Below the pieces are notes generated by a model. It was not told the origin of the DNA, made no database searches, and saw only the letters and a list, made by a program, of their open reading frames with translations. This document shows, in pieces, positions 8,882 to 17,249 of a stretch of DNA of 64,000 bases. Both the position numbers and the translations under genes were made by a program. The stretch's first letter is position 1. Each line of letters starts with the position of its first letter. Source of the DNA: Actinoplanes subtropicus. Lineage in GTDB: Bacteria > Actinomycetota > Actinomycetes > Mycobacteriales > Micromonosporaceae. The stretch is from assembly GCF_000721705.1 (NCBI RefSeq), contig NZ_JOJL01000038.1, forward strand, positions 37,775 through 101,774. The letters run 5' to 3'.

Positions 8882-11800
8882 GTGTTCGGGAATATGTCGG
8901 GGCGGGGCCGGCCACTGGTGGCAGCCGCGGTGGCGGTAGGTCTGGGCGTATCCGGAGCGGTGGTTCTCGCACGGGCGGCGTCGGCGGACAACACAACGGT
9001 TTCGTACGACACGTTGCGCACCGGATGGGATCCCAACGAGGCAGGTCTCGCACCGTCCAATGTGTCGGCCGCCGATTTCGGGCAGCTGTATGCCACCCAG
9101 CTGGAAGGGCAGATCTACGCCCAGCCGGTGATCGCGAAGTCCACGTTGCTGGCCGTGACGGAGAACGACAAGGTGTACGGCCTCAACCCGGTGACCGGGG
9201 CGATTGTCTGGTCGCGGGATGTCGGGCCGTTCTGGCCCGCGTCGGCGATCGGGTGCGGCGACCTGGTGCCCAACATCGGGATCACCTCCACCCCGGTCTA
9301 CGACCCGGGCAGCGGTACCGCCTATTTCACGGCGAAGGTCAACGACGGCGCGGACGTCGACCATCCCCATTGGTACCTGCATGCCGTGGACATCACGACC
9401 GGTGCCGAGCGCACCGGTTTCCCGACGAGTATCGCCGGCAGCCCCAGCAACGACCCGTCGCACGCGTTCAATCCGAAGACCGCGATGCAGCGCCCCGGCC
9501 TGCTGCTGCTGGGCGGGGTCGTCTACGCCGGGTTCGGCAGCCACTGTGACTCCGGCCCCTACGTCGGCTATGTGGTCGGGGTGAACGCCTCCACCGGCCA
9601 TCAGACCGCGATGTGGTCCACCGAGGCCGGCTCGTCCAATTCCGAGGCGGGGATCTGGCAGTCCGGTGGCGGCCTGGTCTCCGACGGCGCCGGGCAGATC
9701 ATCTTCGCGACCGGCAACGGGGTGTCGCCGGCGCCCGGGCCGGGCCGGACCCCGCCGTCGACCCTCGCGGAGTCGGTGGTGCGGCTCGCGGTGAACACCG
9801 ACGGCAGCCTGTCGGCGAAGGACTTCTTCAGCCCGGTGAACAACACCAACCTGGACACCAATGACATCGACCTCGGATCCGGTGGGCCGATGGGTCTGCC
9901 CGACGGGTTCGGCACCACCGCGTACCCGCACCTGCTCGTCCAGGTGGGCAAGGACGGCCGGGTGTTCCTGCTGAACCGCGACAACCTCGGCGGCGTGGGT
10001 CAGGGCGCCGGGGGTACCGACGCGGCGCTGCAGACCGCGGGCCCCTACAACGGGGTCTGGGGACATCCCGGCTTCTGGGGCGGCGACGGCGGCTACGTGT
10101 ACACGATCGGCAACGCCGGTCACCTGACCGCGTTCAAGGTCGGCGTCTCCGGCAGTGGCCTGCCCAGCCTCACCGCCACCGGGAACAGCACCTCGACGTG
10201 GGGCTACACGTCCGGTTCGCCGGTGGTCACGTCGAGCGGGACGACATCCGGGTCGGCACTCGTGTGGGCGATCTACAGCACCGGTTCCAACGGCTCCGGC
10301 GGCCAGTTGCGCGCCTACGACGCGGTGCCCAGCAGCGGCATCCTGACCCAGCGGTACTCGGCGCCGATCGGCAACGCCAGCAAGTTCGCGGTACCCGCGA
10401 CCGACGGCGGCCGCGTCTTCGTCGGCACCCGCGACGGCCTGATGTACGGCTTCGGGCGACCGACGACCGCGGCGCTGTCCGGGTCGCCGACCGACTTCGG
10501 CCCGGTGCCCGTCGGCAACACCGTCAGCAAGACGATCACGGTGACGGCGACGAAAACGGTGACGGTCACGGGGGTCAGCACCGATGCGCCGTTCGGCACC
10601 GGTGCGGTGACGCTGCCGGCGACCCTGTCGGCGGGGCAGACGCTGAGCGTCCCCACCACCTTCAAGCCGGCCGCCGCGGCGGCGGTGTCCGGCGCCCTGT
10701 CGTTCACCACGAATGCCGGCACGCTCGCGTTCGACCTGCACGGCACCGGCACCCAGCCCGGGATCGCCGCCACCCCGGCCGCGCTCGCGTTCGGGGAGGT
10801 ACCGACCACCGGCAAGGTGACGCTGAACGTGAACATCACCAACACCGGCACCGGTACGACGACGATCACCGGCGCGTCCGGTCCCGCGGCGCCGTTCTCC
10901 AGCGGCTCCCTGCCCGCGGCCGGGTCCACGCTCGCGCCCGGCGCGTCGGTGTCCGTACCGGTCACCTTCGCCCCGACCGCCACCGGGTCGTTCACCAGCG
11001 GGGTCACCGTGACCTCCAGCACGGGTGCGGTCACGGTACCGGTCACCGGCACGGCGGTCGCCGGCGCACCGCAGTTGACCATCACGCCCGAGGATGTCGA
11101 CTTCGGCACCGTGCCGGTCGGCACGACGGTCACCAAGACCTTCGACATCGCCGACACCGGCAACCTGTTGCTCACCATCACCAAGGCCGCCCCACCTACC
11201 GCGCCGTTCGGGGTGCCGACCCCGATCGCCGAGGGCCAGCAGCTGTCCCCCGGTGACGTCATCCACCAGACGGTCACGTTCACGCCGACCACGGCGGGCA
11301 CCGCGACCGGCACCTACCTGATCACCGGCAACGACAACACCGGCGCACACACCGTCACCGTGCACGGTGTCGGTACCACGCCGGCCGGGGTGGCGGTCCC
11401 CGGTCCGGACGGCGGCGGCTGGAAGGCCAACGGTGTCGCGGTACAGTCCGGCGCATCGACCGTGCTGACCCCGGCAACGTCCAATGTGGCCGGTGATGTC
11501 GTCTACCCGGCCGCGGTCGACACGGCCGGCCTGCACGCGCGGTTCACCGCCCAGATCGGCGGCGGCACCGGCGGCGCCGACGGCCTGACCTTCAGCCTGC
11601 TCGACTCGACGAAGAACACGTCGAGCTCGTTGGGCAGCATCGGCGGCGCGCTCGGCTACGGCGGGCTGTCCGGTATCGCCGTCACCCTGGACACCTACAA
11701 GAACCCCAGTGACGCGGCCGCGAACGTGGTCGGCATCGCCACCGGAGCCACCGGCGGCGGCCACGACTCGCTCACCTACGTCGCCACCACGGTCGCGCCG

Positions 11801-11998
11801 ACCTCGCTGCGGGCCGGTACCCACGTCGTGGACGTCAGCGTCACGGCGACCACGATCACGGTGACCCTGGACGGCGGTACCCCGCTCGTCGCGGCCGTCA
11901 CCGTGCCGCCCAAGGCCCTGCTGGCCTTCACCGCGGCCTGCGGTGGCGGCAACGACGTGCACACCATCAGCGGCGCGAGCATCACCGTCAACCCGTAG
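8882..11998 (+). CDS. Large secreted beta-propeller protein with ASH-type domains and a lectin-like C terminus
   Basis: About 1038 residues. I prefer GTG 8882, since GGAG at 8871-8874 is 7 nt upstream; ATG 8894 is an alternative. A signal peptide (AVAVGLGVSGAVVLARAASA) leads to a PQQ-type propeller over about residues 35-535, with repeated VYGLNPVTGAIVWS-like blades. Three roughly 100-residue ASPM-SPD2-Hydin/choice-of-anchor-D-like domains follow (each opening with a phrase like DFGPVPVGNTVSKT). The last 190 residues resemble an L-type lectin sandwich (GADGLTFSLLD, VTLDTYKN). It probably binds cell-surface or plant glycans; catalytic activity is not evident. The 8648-8881 region upstream holds no gene. 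Confidence 0.8.
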   Translation: MFGNMSGRGRPLVAAAVAVGLGVSGAVVLARAASADNTTVSYDTLRTGWDPNEAGLAPSNVSAADFGQLYATQLEGQIYAQPVIAKSTLLAVTENDKVYGLNPVTGAIVWSRDVGPFWPASAIGCGDLVPNIGITSTPVYDPGSGTAYFTAKVNDGADVDHPHWYLHAVDITTGAERTGFPTSIAGSPSNDPSHAFNPKTAMQRPGLLLLGGVVYAGFGSHCDSGPYVGYVVGVNASTGHQTAMWSTEAGSSNSEAGIWQSGGGLVSDGAGQIIFATGNGVSPAPGPGRTPPSTLAESVVRLAVNTDGSLSAKDFFSPVNNTNLDTNDIDLGSGGPMGLPDGFGTTAYPHLLVQVGKDGRVFLLNRDNLGGVGQGAGGTDAALQTAGPYNGVWGHPGFWGGDGGYVYTIGNAGHLTAFKVGVSGSGLPSLTATGNSTSTWGYTSGSPVVTSSGTTSGSALVWAIYSTGSNGSGGQLRAYDAVPSSGILTQRYSAPIGNASKFAVPATDGGRVFVGTRDGLMYGFGRPTTAALSGSPTDFGPVPVGNTVSKTITVTATKTVTVTGVSTDAPFGTGAVTLPATLSAGQTLSVPTTFKPAAAAAVSGALSFTTNAGTLAFDLHGTGTQPGIAATPAALAFGEVPTTGKVTLNVNITNTGTGTTTITGASGPAAPFSSGSLPAAGSTLAPGASVSVPVTFAPTATGSFTSGVTVTSSTGAVTVPVTGTAVAGAPQLTITPEDVDFGTVPVGTTVTKTFDIADTGNLLLTITKAAPPTAPFGVPTPIAEGQQLSPGDVIHQTVTFTPTTAGTATGTYLITGNDNTGAHTVTVHGVGTTPAGVAVPGPDGGGWKANGVAVQSGASTVLTPATSNVAGDVVYPAAVDTAGLHARFTAQIGGGTGGADGLTFSLLDSTKNTSSSLGSIGGALGYGGLSGIAVTLDTYKNPSDAAANVVGIATGATGGGHDSLTYVATTVAPTSLRAGTHVVDVSVTATTITVTLDGGTPLVAAVTVPPKALLAFTAACGGGNDVHTISGASITVNP

Positions 11999-12055
11999 GA
12001 GCACCTCGGGCGCGGCGCCAGGGCCGGCAGCACACGGTCGGCTGTCACCGAGCCG

Positions 12056-12086
12056 CGGGCTCGAGTCGGACCACGACTCGAGCCCG
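12056..12086. terminator. Bidirectional hairpin terminator
   Basis: A perfect 13-bp stem (CGGGCTCGAGTCG with its complement) around the loop GACCA lies between the convergent propeller gene and MFS gene. There is no U tract, as is usual in actinobacteria. Confidence 0.85.
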
Positions 12087-12099
12087 CCTCATGTTGCCG

Positions 12100-13803
12100 T
12101 CAGGCGTCCTGCAGCGACTCCCTGCTGATCATCGACTCGTGGGTGCCGCCGCGGAGGACCACCGCGGCCAGCAGCGCGGCCACCACCGCCGCCACCCCGC
12201 AGATCACATAACCGCGGGCGTACGCCGAGCCCAGCGCGTCGAAGGCCACCTCCTTCAGCGGGTTGAACGGGATCGACTTGCCGTCGACGACGATCGAGCC
12301 GGGGACCGCGTTCGCTCCGAGCGGGCCCGAGTTGACCGCCCCGACCGCGGCCTCGAGCGCCGGCTTCTGGGCGGCCGGGGCCTGGGCCGGCGCGGCGTTG
12401 AACGCGGCCAGCGCCTTGGCCAGGGCCGGGTTCGCGGCGACCTTCGCGGAGATGTCCGCGGCCGCCTGGCTCAGCGCGATGGCGCCGATGACCGCCGGGC
12501 CCAGCGTGAAGCCGAAGTCGCGCAGCAGGCTGGTGGAGCCGCTGGCCATGCCGGCCAGGTGGTTCGGCACGGTGTTGACGGTGACCGCGGTGATCGCGGT
12601 GAGGGAGAGCGCGAACCCGATCCCGACCACGACCAGCGGTGCCACCACCGGGCCGACGGACAGGTGCGACACCGGCACCGTGGCCAGCCAGAAGTCGCCT
12701 ATCCCGACCAGGGCGAAGCCGATCCCGAGGGTCCAGCGCGGGTTGTACCGCTCCAGCACCCGGGCGGTGAACGGGACCATCAGCAGGGTCATGACGTTGA
12801 GCAGGACGAAGGCGATCGACGTACGCAAGGGGGTGAAACCCTGGATGGCCGAGAGCCGGATGCTGGTCGTGTACGCCGTGCCCAGGTAGGCGAACATGCC
12901 GATCACCGTGGCGATCGAGGCCACCAGGAACGCCCGGTTCGCGAACAGGTCGAGGCGCAGCAGCGGCGCCGGTGAGCGCCGCTCGGCCAGGATGAACAGG
13001 CCCAGGAAGACCACGGCCAGCACGAAGCCGGTCAGCACCGGGGGCGCCGTCCAGCCGCTGGTCGCCGCCTGGATCGTCGCGTAGAGCAGGGCGAAGACGG
13101 CGAGCGCGATGGTGATCTGGCCGGGCCAGTCCAGCGACCTGCCCTCCGGCGAGTAGGAGGTCTTGGCGACGAGGCTGACGCCGGTCGCGATCAGCGCCAG
13201 CACCATGACCGCCAGGAAGGCCCACCGCCAGCTGGCGTACGGGTCGCTGCCGAAGTGGTACTGGGCCAGCCAGCCGCCCAGCACCGGCGAGACGAAGCCG
13301 CCGGAGGCCAGCGCGGCCGCCCAGATCGAGATGGCCCGGGACCGGTCGCGGGCGGTGTGCGTGCCGGCCGCCACCATGGCCAGGGTCGTCGGGAAGATGG
13401 CCGCCGCGCCCACGCCCGCGATGATCTGCCCGGTGAACAGCACGAGCACGCGCGTACCGGTCGATGATCCCGAACCCGGGGTGAGGAAGCCGATCAGCTG
13501 GCCGACCACCAGCAGGACGGTGCCGCCGACCAGGAGGCGCTTGCGGCCGAACAGGTCGCCGAGGACCCCGAAGGTGAGTTCGAGCAGGGCGACCGGCACC
13601 AGGAACGCGTCGGAGATCCAGGTGAGCTGGGTCGCGCTGGTGCCCAGGTCCTGCTGGAAGAGGCCGTTGAGGACGGCGGGGATGGCGAGCGCGACCTGGG
13701 CGACACAGACGGCTACGCATGCGGCTATCAGGGTCCCGCGGCTCAGCCCGTGCGGCTGTGATCCGGGCGGACCGGCGGTGACCTGCGGTTTGAGAGATGT
13801 CAT
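12100..13803 (-). CDS. MFS drug exporter, DHA2 (EmrB/QacA) type
   Basis: A 567-residue efflux protein with the 14-helix DHA2 layout. The signature DLFGRKRLLVGG loop follows the second helix, and WISDAFLVPVALLEL marks the first half. A long extracytoplasmic loop of about 100 residues (KVAANPALAKAL to KSIPFNP) lies before the last helix, a known feature of this branch. It sits directly downstream of a MarR gene on the same strand, and the 106-bp gap contains two palindromic sites, so it is probably the MarR-controlled target, responding to a toxic small molecule. Confidence 0.9.
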   Translation of the reverse strand: MTSLKPQVTAGPPGSQPHGLSRGTLIAACVAVCVAQVALAIPAVLNGLFQQDLGTSATQLTWISDAFLVPVALLELTFGVLGDLFGRKRLLVGGTVLLVVGQLIGFLTPGSGSSTGTRVLVLFTGQIIAGVGAAAIFPTTLAMVAAGTHTARDRSRAISIWAAALASGGFVSPVLGGWLAQYHFGSDPYASWRWAFLAVMVLALIATGVSLVAKTSYSPEGRSLDWPGQITIALAVFALLYATIQAATSGWTAPPVLTGFVLAVVFLGLFILAERRSPAPLLRLDLFANRAFLVASIATVIGMFAYLGTAYTTSIRLSAIQGFTPLRTSIAFVLLNVMTLLMVPFTARVLERYNPRWTLGIGFALVGIGDFWLATVPVSHLSVGPVVAPLVVVGIGFALSLTAITAVTVNTVPNHLAGMASGSTSLLRDFGFTLGPAVIGAIALSQAAADISAKVAANPALAKALAAFNAAPAQAPAAQKPALEAAVGAVNSGPLGANAVPGSIVVDGKSIPFNPLKEVAFDALGSAYARGYVICGVAAVVAALLAAVVLRGGTHESMISRESLQDA

Positions 13804-13872
13804 CGGCGTGGCTCCTGTTCCAAAAGCCAGAGGTGATGACCGTGGAGCCTGTCACCCCGTACGCTCGATGTA

Positions 13873-13908
13873 CAGGTTTCCTGATGATTTTTATCAGGTT
13901 TCCTGATG
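13873..13908. promoter_or_regulatory. Repeated MarR-type operator
   Basis: CAGGTTTCCTGATG occurs perfectly at 13873-13886 and 13895-13908, 22 bp apart (two helical turns). Each copy is internally palindromic (CAGG-TTT-CCTG; the second extends to ATCAGG-TTT-CCTGAT). The pair lies between marR and the MFS gene, where it would block the exporter promoter. Confidence 0.75.
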
Positions 13909-13909
13909 T

Positions 13910-14353
13910 TTACTCGGGAGCGTTGCCCACCGGCCGCTCCAGGGCGGCGCGGCACGACAGCAGACTCGACCGCAGGTCGGCCGCCTGCGCGGCGGTCAGA
14001 TCGGAGAGCATCAGCGCCTCGAGCGCCTCGACCGGCCCCTGGAACCGGTCCAGCAGGGCCTCGCCGCCGGGCGTGAGGGCGAGCACGAGCCGCCGCCGGT
14101 CCGCCGGATCGCGGTGCCGCTCGATCAGCTCCCGGCCGAGCAGCGCGCTGACGATGTCGGCCATGGCCTGCGCCGTCACGAACGAGTTCCGGGCCAGCTG
14201 CGCCGAGGTCAGGCTGGCCGGATGCCGCTGCAGCACGGTCAGCGCCGTGTACTGGGTGGTGGTCAGCCCGCCCGGGCGGAGCAGGTCGTCGAGCCGCGAC
14301 CGCACCGCGAGCTCGACCCGCTTCACGAGGTACAGCAGCGTCGTGTCGGACAT
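13910..14353 (-). CDS. MarR-family regulator
   Basis: A 147-residue winged-helix repressor. The recognition region LTSAQLARNSFVTAQAMADIVSALLGRELIERHRDPADRRR is typical of MarR, including the DxRxR wing (DPADRRR). N- and C-terminal helices provide the dimer interface. The exporter follows it on the same strand. The duplicated operator just past its stop suggests that it controls the exporter more directly than itself. Confidence 0.92.
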   Translation of the reverse strand: MSDTTLLYLVKRVELAVRSRLDDLLRPGGLTTTQYTALTVLQRHPASLTSAQLARNSFVTAQAMADIVSALLGRELIERHRDPADRRRLVLALTPGGEALLDRFQGPVEALEALMLSDLTAAQAADLRSSLLSCRAALERPVGNAPE

Positions 14354-14510
14354 GCGGTCCAGCTTCGCAGACGTCGACCCGGCAATTTTAATCGATGGCC
14401 CCCGATGCCTTGCGCGGTTCGCCGGACATCGATACCGTGCCCTTCACCGGACTGTTCGGCAAGTTAACTAACATATCCGCCCCGGGCATCCCTTTGCCCT
14501 AGGAGGCCAC

Positions 14511-15170
14511 GTGAAACGTCAGCTCGTCACCGCATTCGCCGCGCTCGGACTGGTGCCGGCGATCCTCACCGCCTCGCCCGCGCAGGCGGCCGGCCCCTCC
14601 GCGGCCCAGCTGCTGGCGAAGGTCAGCTCCTGCACGGTCGTCTCGCACGGCAAGTACGCCACCGACGACGGCGAGTCGTCGACCGTCAACATCTGCAAGA
14701 AGGGCTCGGCGTTCTTCTGGAAGGCCGACATGGACATCGACTGCGACGGCGTACGCACCTCGAACTGCAACGAGAACACCGATCCCTGGTACCAGAACCA
14801 GACCTCGTTCGAGACGTCCGCCGGCAAGTCGTTCCAGGCCGACAAGACGCACTACTTCGTGATCCCGCTGCCCAGCTCCCGGTTCAGCTACTCGAGCAAC
14901 GGCATCAAGCCCGGCAGCGTGGCGGCGATCATCTACCACAACAAGGTCGTCTACGCCGTCTTCGCCGACGAGGGCCCGAGCAACATCATCGGCGAGGCTT
15001 CGTACGCGACCGCGAAGGCGCTCGGCATCGACTCCAACCCGGAGACCGGGGGCGTCGACTCCGGCGTGACCTACATCGTCTTCCCGGGCAAGGTGCCGAG
15101 CCCGGTCGAGTCGAACAGCGCGATCGACAGCAAGGGCGCCAGCGCCGCGACGGCGTTCGTCAACAGCTGA
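14511..15170 (+). CDS. Secreted chitosanase, GH75
   Basis: A 219-residue exported enzyme that should cut chitosan. GTG 14511 follows a strong AGGAGG site (14501-14506). The signal peptide ends near SPAQAA (about residue 27). The GH75 core shows ADMDIDCDG and FADEGPSNIIGEAS, the segments holding the conserved acidic residues. The length matches single-domain GH75 enzymes, with no binding module. It fits with the GH19 chitinase and GH9 glucanase nearby as part of a polysaccharide-degrading repertoire. A hairpin terminator follows. Confidence 0.9.
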   Translation: MKRQLVTAFAALGLVPAILTASPAQAAGPSAAQLLAKVSSCTVVSHGKYATDDGESSTVNICKKGSAFFWKADMDIDCDGVRTSNCNENTDPWYQNQTSFETSAGKSFQADKTHYFVIPLPSSRFSYSSNGIKPGSVAAIIYHNKVVYAVFADEGPSNIIGEASYATAKALGIDSNPETGGVDSGVTYIVFPGKVPSPVESNSAIDSKGASAATAFVNS

Positions 15171-15182
15171 ACACCCGGGGGC

Positions 15183-15212
15183 CCGGGGCGCGCGCCACAA
15201 GCCGCGCCCCGG
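15183..15212 (+). terminator. Hairpin terminator after chitosanase
   Basis: A 10-bp GC stem (CCGGGGCGCG / CGCGCCCCGG) with a 10-nt loop lies 12 bp past the chitosanase stop. Confidence 0.7.
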
Positions 15213-15294
15213 CTGGCCCCGCGGGGGCCCGGGTTCTCCGCGCCGTCCGTAGGACCAGGCGCCGGCAACGGCACAGCAAACGCGAAGGAATCTC

Positions 15295-15323
15295 TTGACC
15301 CTGTGGTACGACAGTCGTACGGT
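15295..15323 (+). promoter_or_regulatory. Promoter with palindromic operator between -35 and -10
   Basis: TTGACC (15295-15300) and TACGGT (15318-15323) are 17 bp apart, a near-consensus housekeeping promoter. The spacer is filled by the palindrome GTACGAC-A-GTCGTAC (15306-15320), which also touches the -10 box. A bound repressor would occlude polymerase. It drives the GH9 gene with a leader of about 40 nt. Confidence 0.7.
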
Positions 15324-15369
15324 CTGCCCCTAGGTCTGTTAAATAGTCTTCCTATTGCGGAGTGGCCTC

Positions 15370-17208
15370 GTGTTCAAACTGGTCATGAGCCTGGTCCTGG
15401 TGGCGACCCCGGCGGCCGCCGCGCCCCCGGCCCACCCCGATGTGCACGGCGTCATCCGCGTCGATCAGGCCGGATACGCGCCGGGCGAGCACAAGCAGGC
15501 GTACCTGATGACCACAGCGAAGGCCGCGGGCCTGCGCTTCACGGTCGTCGACGCCAAGGGCCACCCGGTGCTCGCCGGGAAGGTGGCCGCGACCAGCCGC
15601 GGCGCCTGGAACGCCGGCTACCCCGCCATCTACCCGATCGACCTCAGCCGGCTCAACCACCCCGGCACGTACCGGATCAAGGTCGGCGACCTGGTGTCGC
15701 CCGGCTTCCCGGTGCGATCGGCCGCCGCGATCTACGGCGAGGTGGTCCGCGACGGGGCGAGCTTCTTCCACACCCAGCGCGACACCGCACACCGCAATGA
15801 CAAAACCGCTTCGGTGTACGCGACGCCGCACTTCGCCGAGGAGGACGTCATCGCCGACGCCGACCTGACCCGGATCGGCGGCCCGGTCGACGTGGCCGGG
15901 GGCTGGTTCGACGCCGGCGACTACCTGAAGTTCACGCACACCACCGCGTACGGCGCGATCACCCTGCTCGCCGCCGCCCGCGCGATGGGCCCCGCCACCC
16001 CGCCCGCGCTGCGCGACGAGGCCCGGCAGGGCGTCGACTGGCTCGGCAAGGCCTGGGACCAGCGCACCCGGACGCTGCTCCTGCAGGTCGGCATCGGCTC
16101 GGGCAACGAGGCCGGCACCTTCACCGGCGACCACGACCTGTGGCGCCTGCCGGCCGCCGACGACCGCGACACCGACCACGCCGACCGGTACGCCGCCGCG
16201 CACCGCCCGGTCTTCGAGGCCGCCGCGCCGGGCGCGCTGATCAGCCCCAACCTGGCCGGCCGGGTCGCCGCCGCCTTCGCCCTCGCGGCCCAGCAGGACG
16301 CCGCCCGCTATCCCGACCGCGCCCGCGCCGAACTGCGCGCCGCTACCTCGCTCTACGCCCGCGCCGCCGTCAAGAGCCCGCCGAAACCGCTGGTCACCGC
16401 GCTGCCCAACGAGTTCTACCCGGAGAGCACCTGGCACGACGACATGGAACTCGGCGGCGCCGAGATCGCCCTGGCCCTGCACCGGCTGGGCCTGCCCGGC
16501 GCCCGCGCCTACGTCAGGGACGCCGCCGGCTACGCGAAGGGCTACCTGGCTTCGGAGACTGGCGACACCCTCAACCTGTACGACGTGAGCGCCCTCGCGC
16601 ACGCCGACCTGCGCACCGCGATCCGGTGGACGGGTGGCCCGGGCGGATTGGCGGCCGGCCCCGACCGGCTGGTCGCCGACCTGCGCCGGCAGGTGCGCAC
16701 CGGCGCCGATCGGGCGGCCAAGGACGTGTTCCACGCCGGCGGTGTCTACACCGACTTCGATGTGGACTCGCACACCTTCGGGCTGCTGGCCACCGAGGCG
16801 ATGTACCGGACGGCGAGCGGCGACACCCGGTACGCCGGCTTCGCCACCCAGCAGCGCGACTGGCTGCTCGGCGCGAACGCCTGGGGTGCCAGCTTCATGA
16901 TCGGGGTGGGCTCGACCTTCCCGCGCTGCCCACAGCACCAGATCGCCAACCTGACCGGCCGCTCCCTGATCGGCGCGGTGGTGAACGGCCCGAACGACCC
17001 GTCGCTGTTCGCCGACGGGCTCGGCGACTACCTGGACGCCATGGTGAAATGCCCGGCCGCCGGGAGCGACCGGTTCGGGGCGTTCAACGGGCACGGCAGC
17101 CGCTTCGTCGACGACGTACGCGCCTGGCAGACCGACGAGCCGGCGCTGGACATGACCGGCAGCGCGATCCTCGGCGCCGCCCTCCAGTCGGCGGCCGCCA
17201 GCAGGTAG
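15370..17208 (+). CDS. Secreted GH9 endoglucanase with CelD-type N domain
   Basis: About 612 residues. I chose GTG 15370, since GGAG at 15359-15362 is 7 nt upstream and a short signal peptide (LVMSLVLVATPAAAAP) follows directly. An immunoglobulin-like CelD_N domain (about 20-105, VDQAGYAPGEHKQAYL) precedes the (alpha/alpha)6 barrel. The GH9 signature GGWFDAGDYLKF carries the catalytic Asp pair, and the C-terminal NDP-LFADGLGDYLD/TDEPALDMTGSAILGAAL segment holds the general acid region. No cellulose-binding module is attached. The likely substrates are beta-1,4-glucans. It has its own regulated promoter and terminator. Confidence 0.9.
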   Translation: MFKLVMSLVLVATPAAAAPPAHPDVHGVIRVDQAGYAPGEHKQAYLMTTAKAAGLRFTVVDAKGHPVLAGKVAATSRGAWNAGYPAIYPIDLSRLNHPGTYRIKVGDLVSPGFPVRSAAAIYGEVVRDGASFFHTQRDTAHRNDKTASVYATPHFAEEDVIADADLTRIGGPVDVAGGWFDAGDYLKFTHTTAYGAITLLAAARAMGPATPPALRDEARQGVDWLGKAWDQRTRTLLLQVGIGSGNEAGTFTGDHDLWRLPAADDRDTDHADRYAAAHRPVFEAAAPGALISPNLAGRVAAAFALAAQQDAARYPDRARAELRAATSLYARAAVKSPPKPLVTALPNEFYPESTWHDDMELGGAEIALALHRLGLPGARAYVRDAAGYAKGYLASETGDTLNLYDVSALAHADLRTAIRWTGGPGGLAAGPDRLVADLRRQVRTGADRAAKDVFHAGGVYTDFDVDSHTFGLLATEAMYRTASGDTRYAGFATQQRDWLLGANAWGASFMIGVGSTFPRCPQHQIANLTGRSLIGAVVNGPNDPSLFADGLGDYLDAMVKCPAAGSDRFGAFNGHGSRFVDDVRAWQTDEPALDMTGSAILGAALQSAAASR

Positions 17209-17210
17209 CT

Positions 17211-17243
17211 GGTGTCTACGTAGATGCCATCTACGTAGACACC
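17211..17243. terminator. Bidirectional hairpin terminator
   Basis: A perfect 15-bp inverted repeat (GGTGTCTACGTAGAT and complement) around GCC sits between the convergent GH9 gene and AfsR-like gene. Each arm holds the palindrome TCTACGTAGA. Confidence 0.85.
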
Positions 17244-17249
17244 GGCTAC

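Noticed and set aside
6728..12004. Very long minus-strand open frame (about 1758 codons)
   Set aside because: It runs antisense to two clear permease/hydrolase/propeller genes, is Gly/Arg/His-rich without any domain, and is the usual product of high-GC third-position bias.
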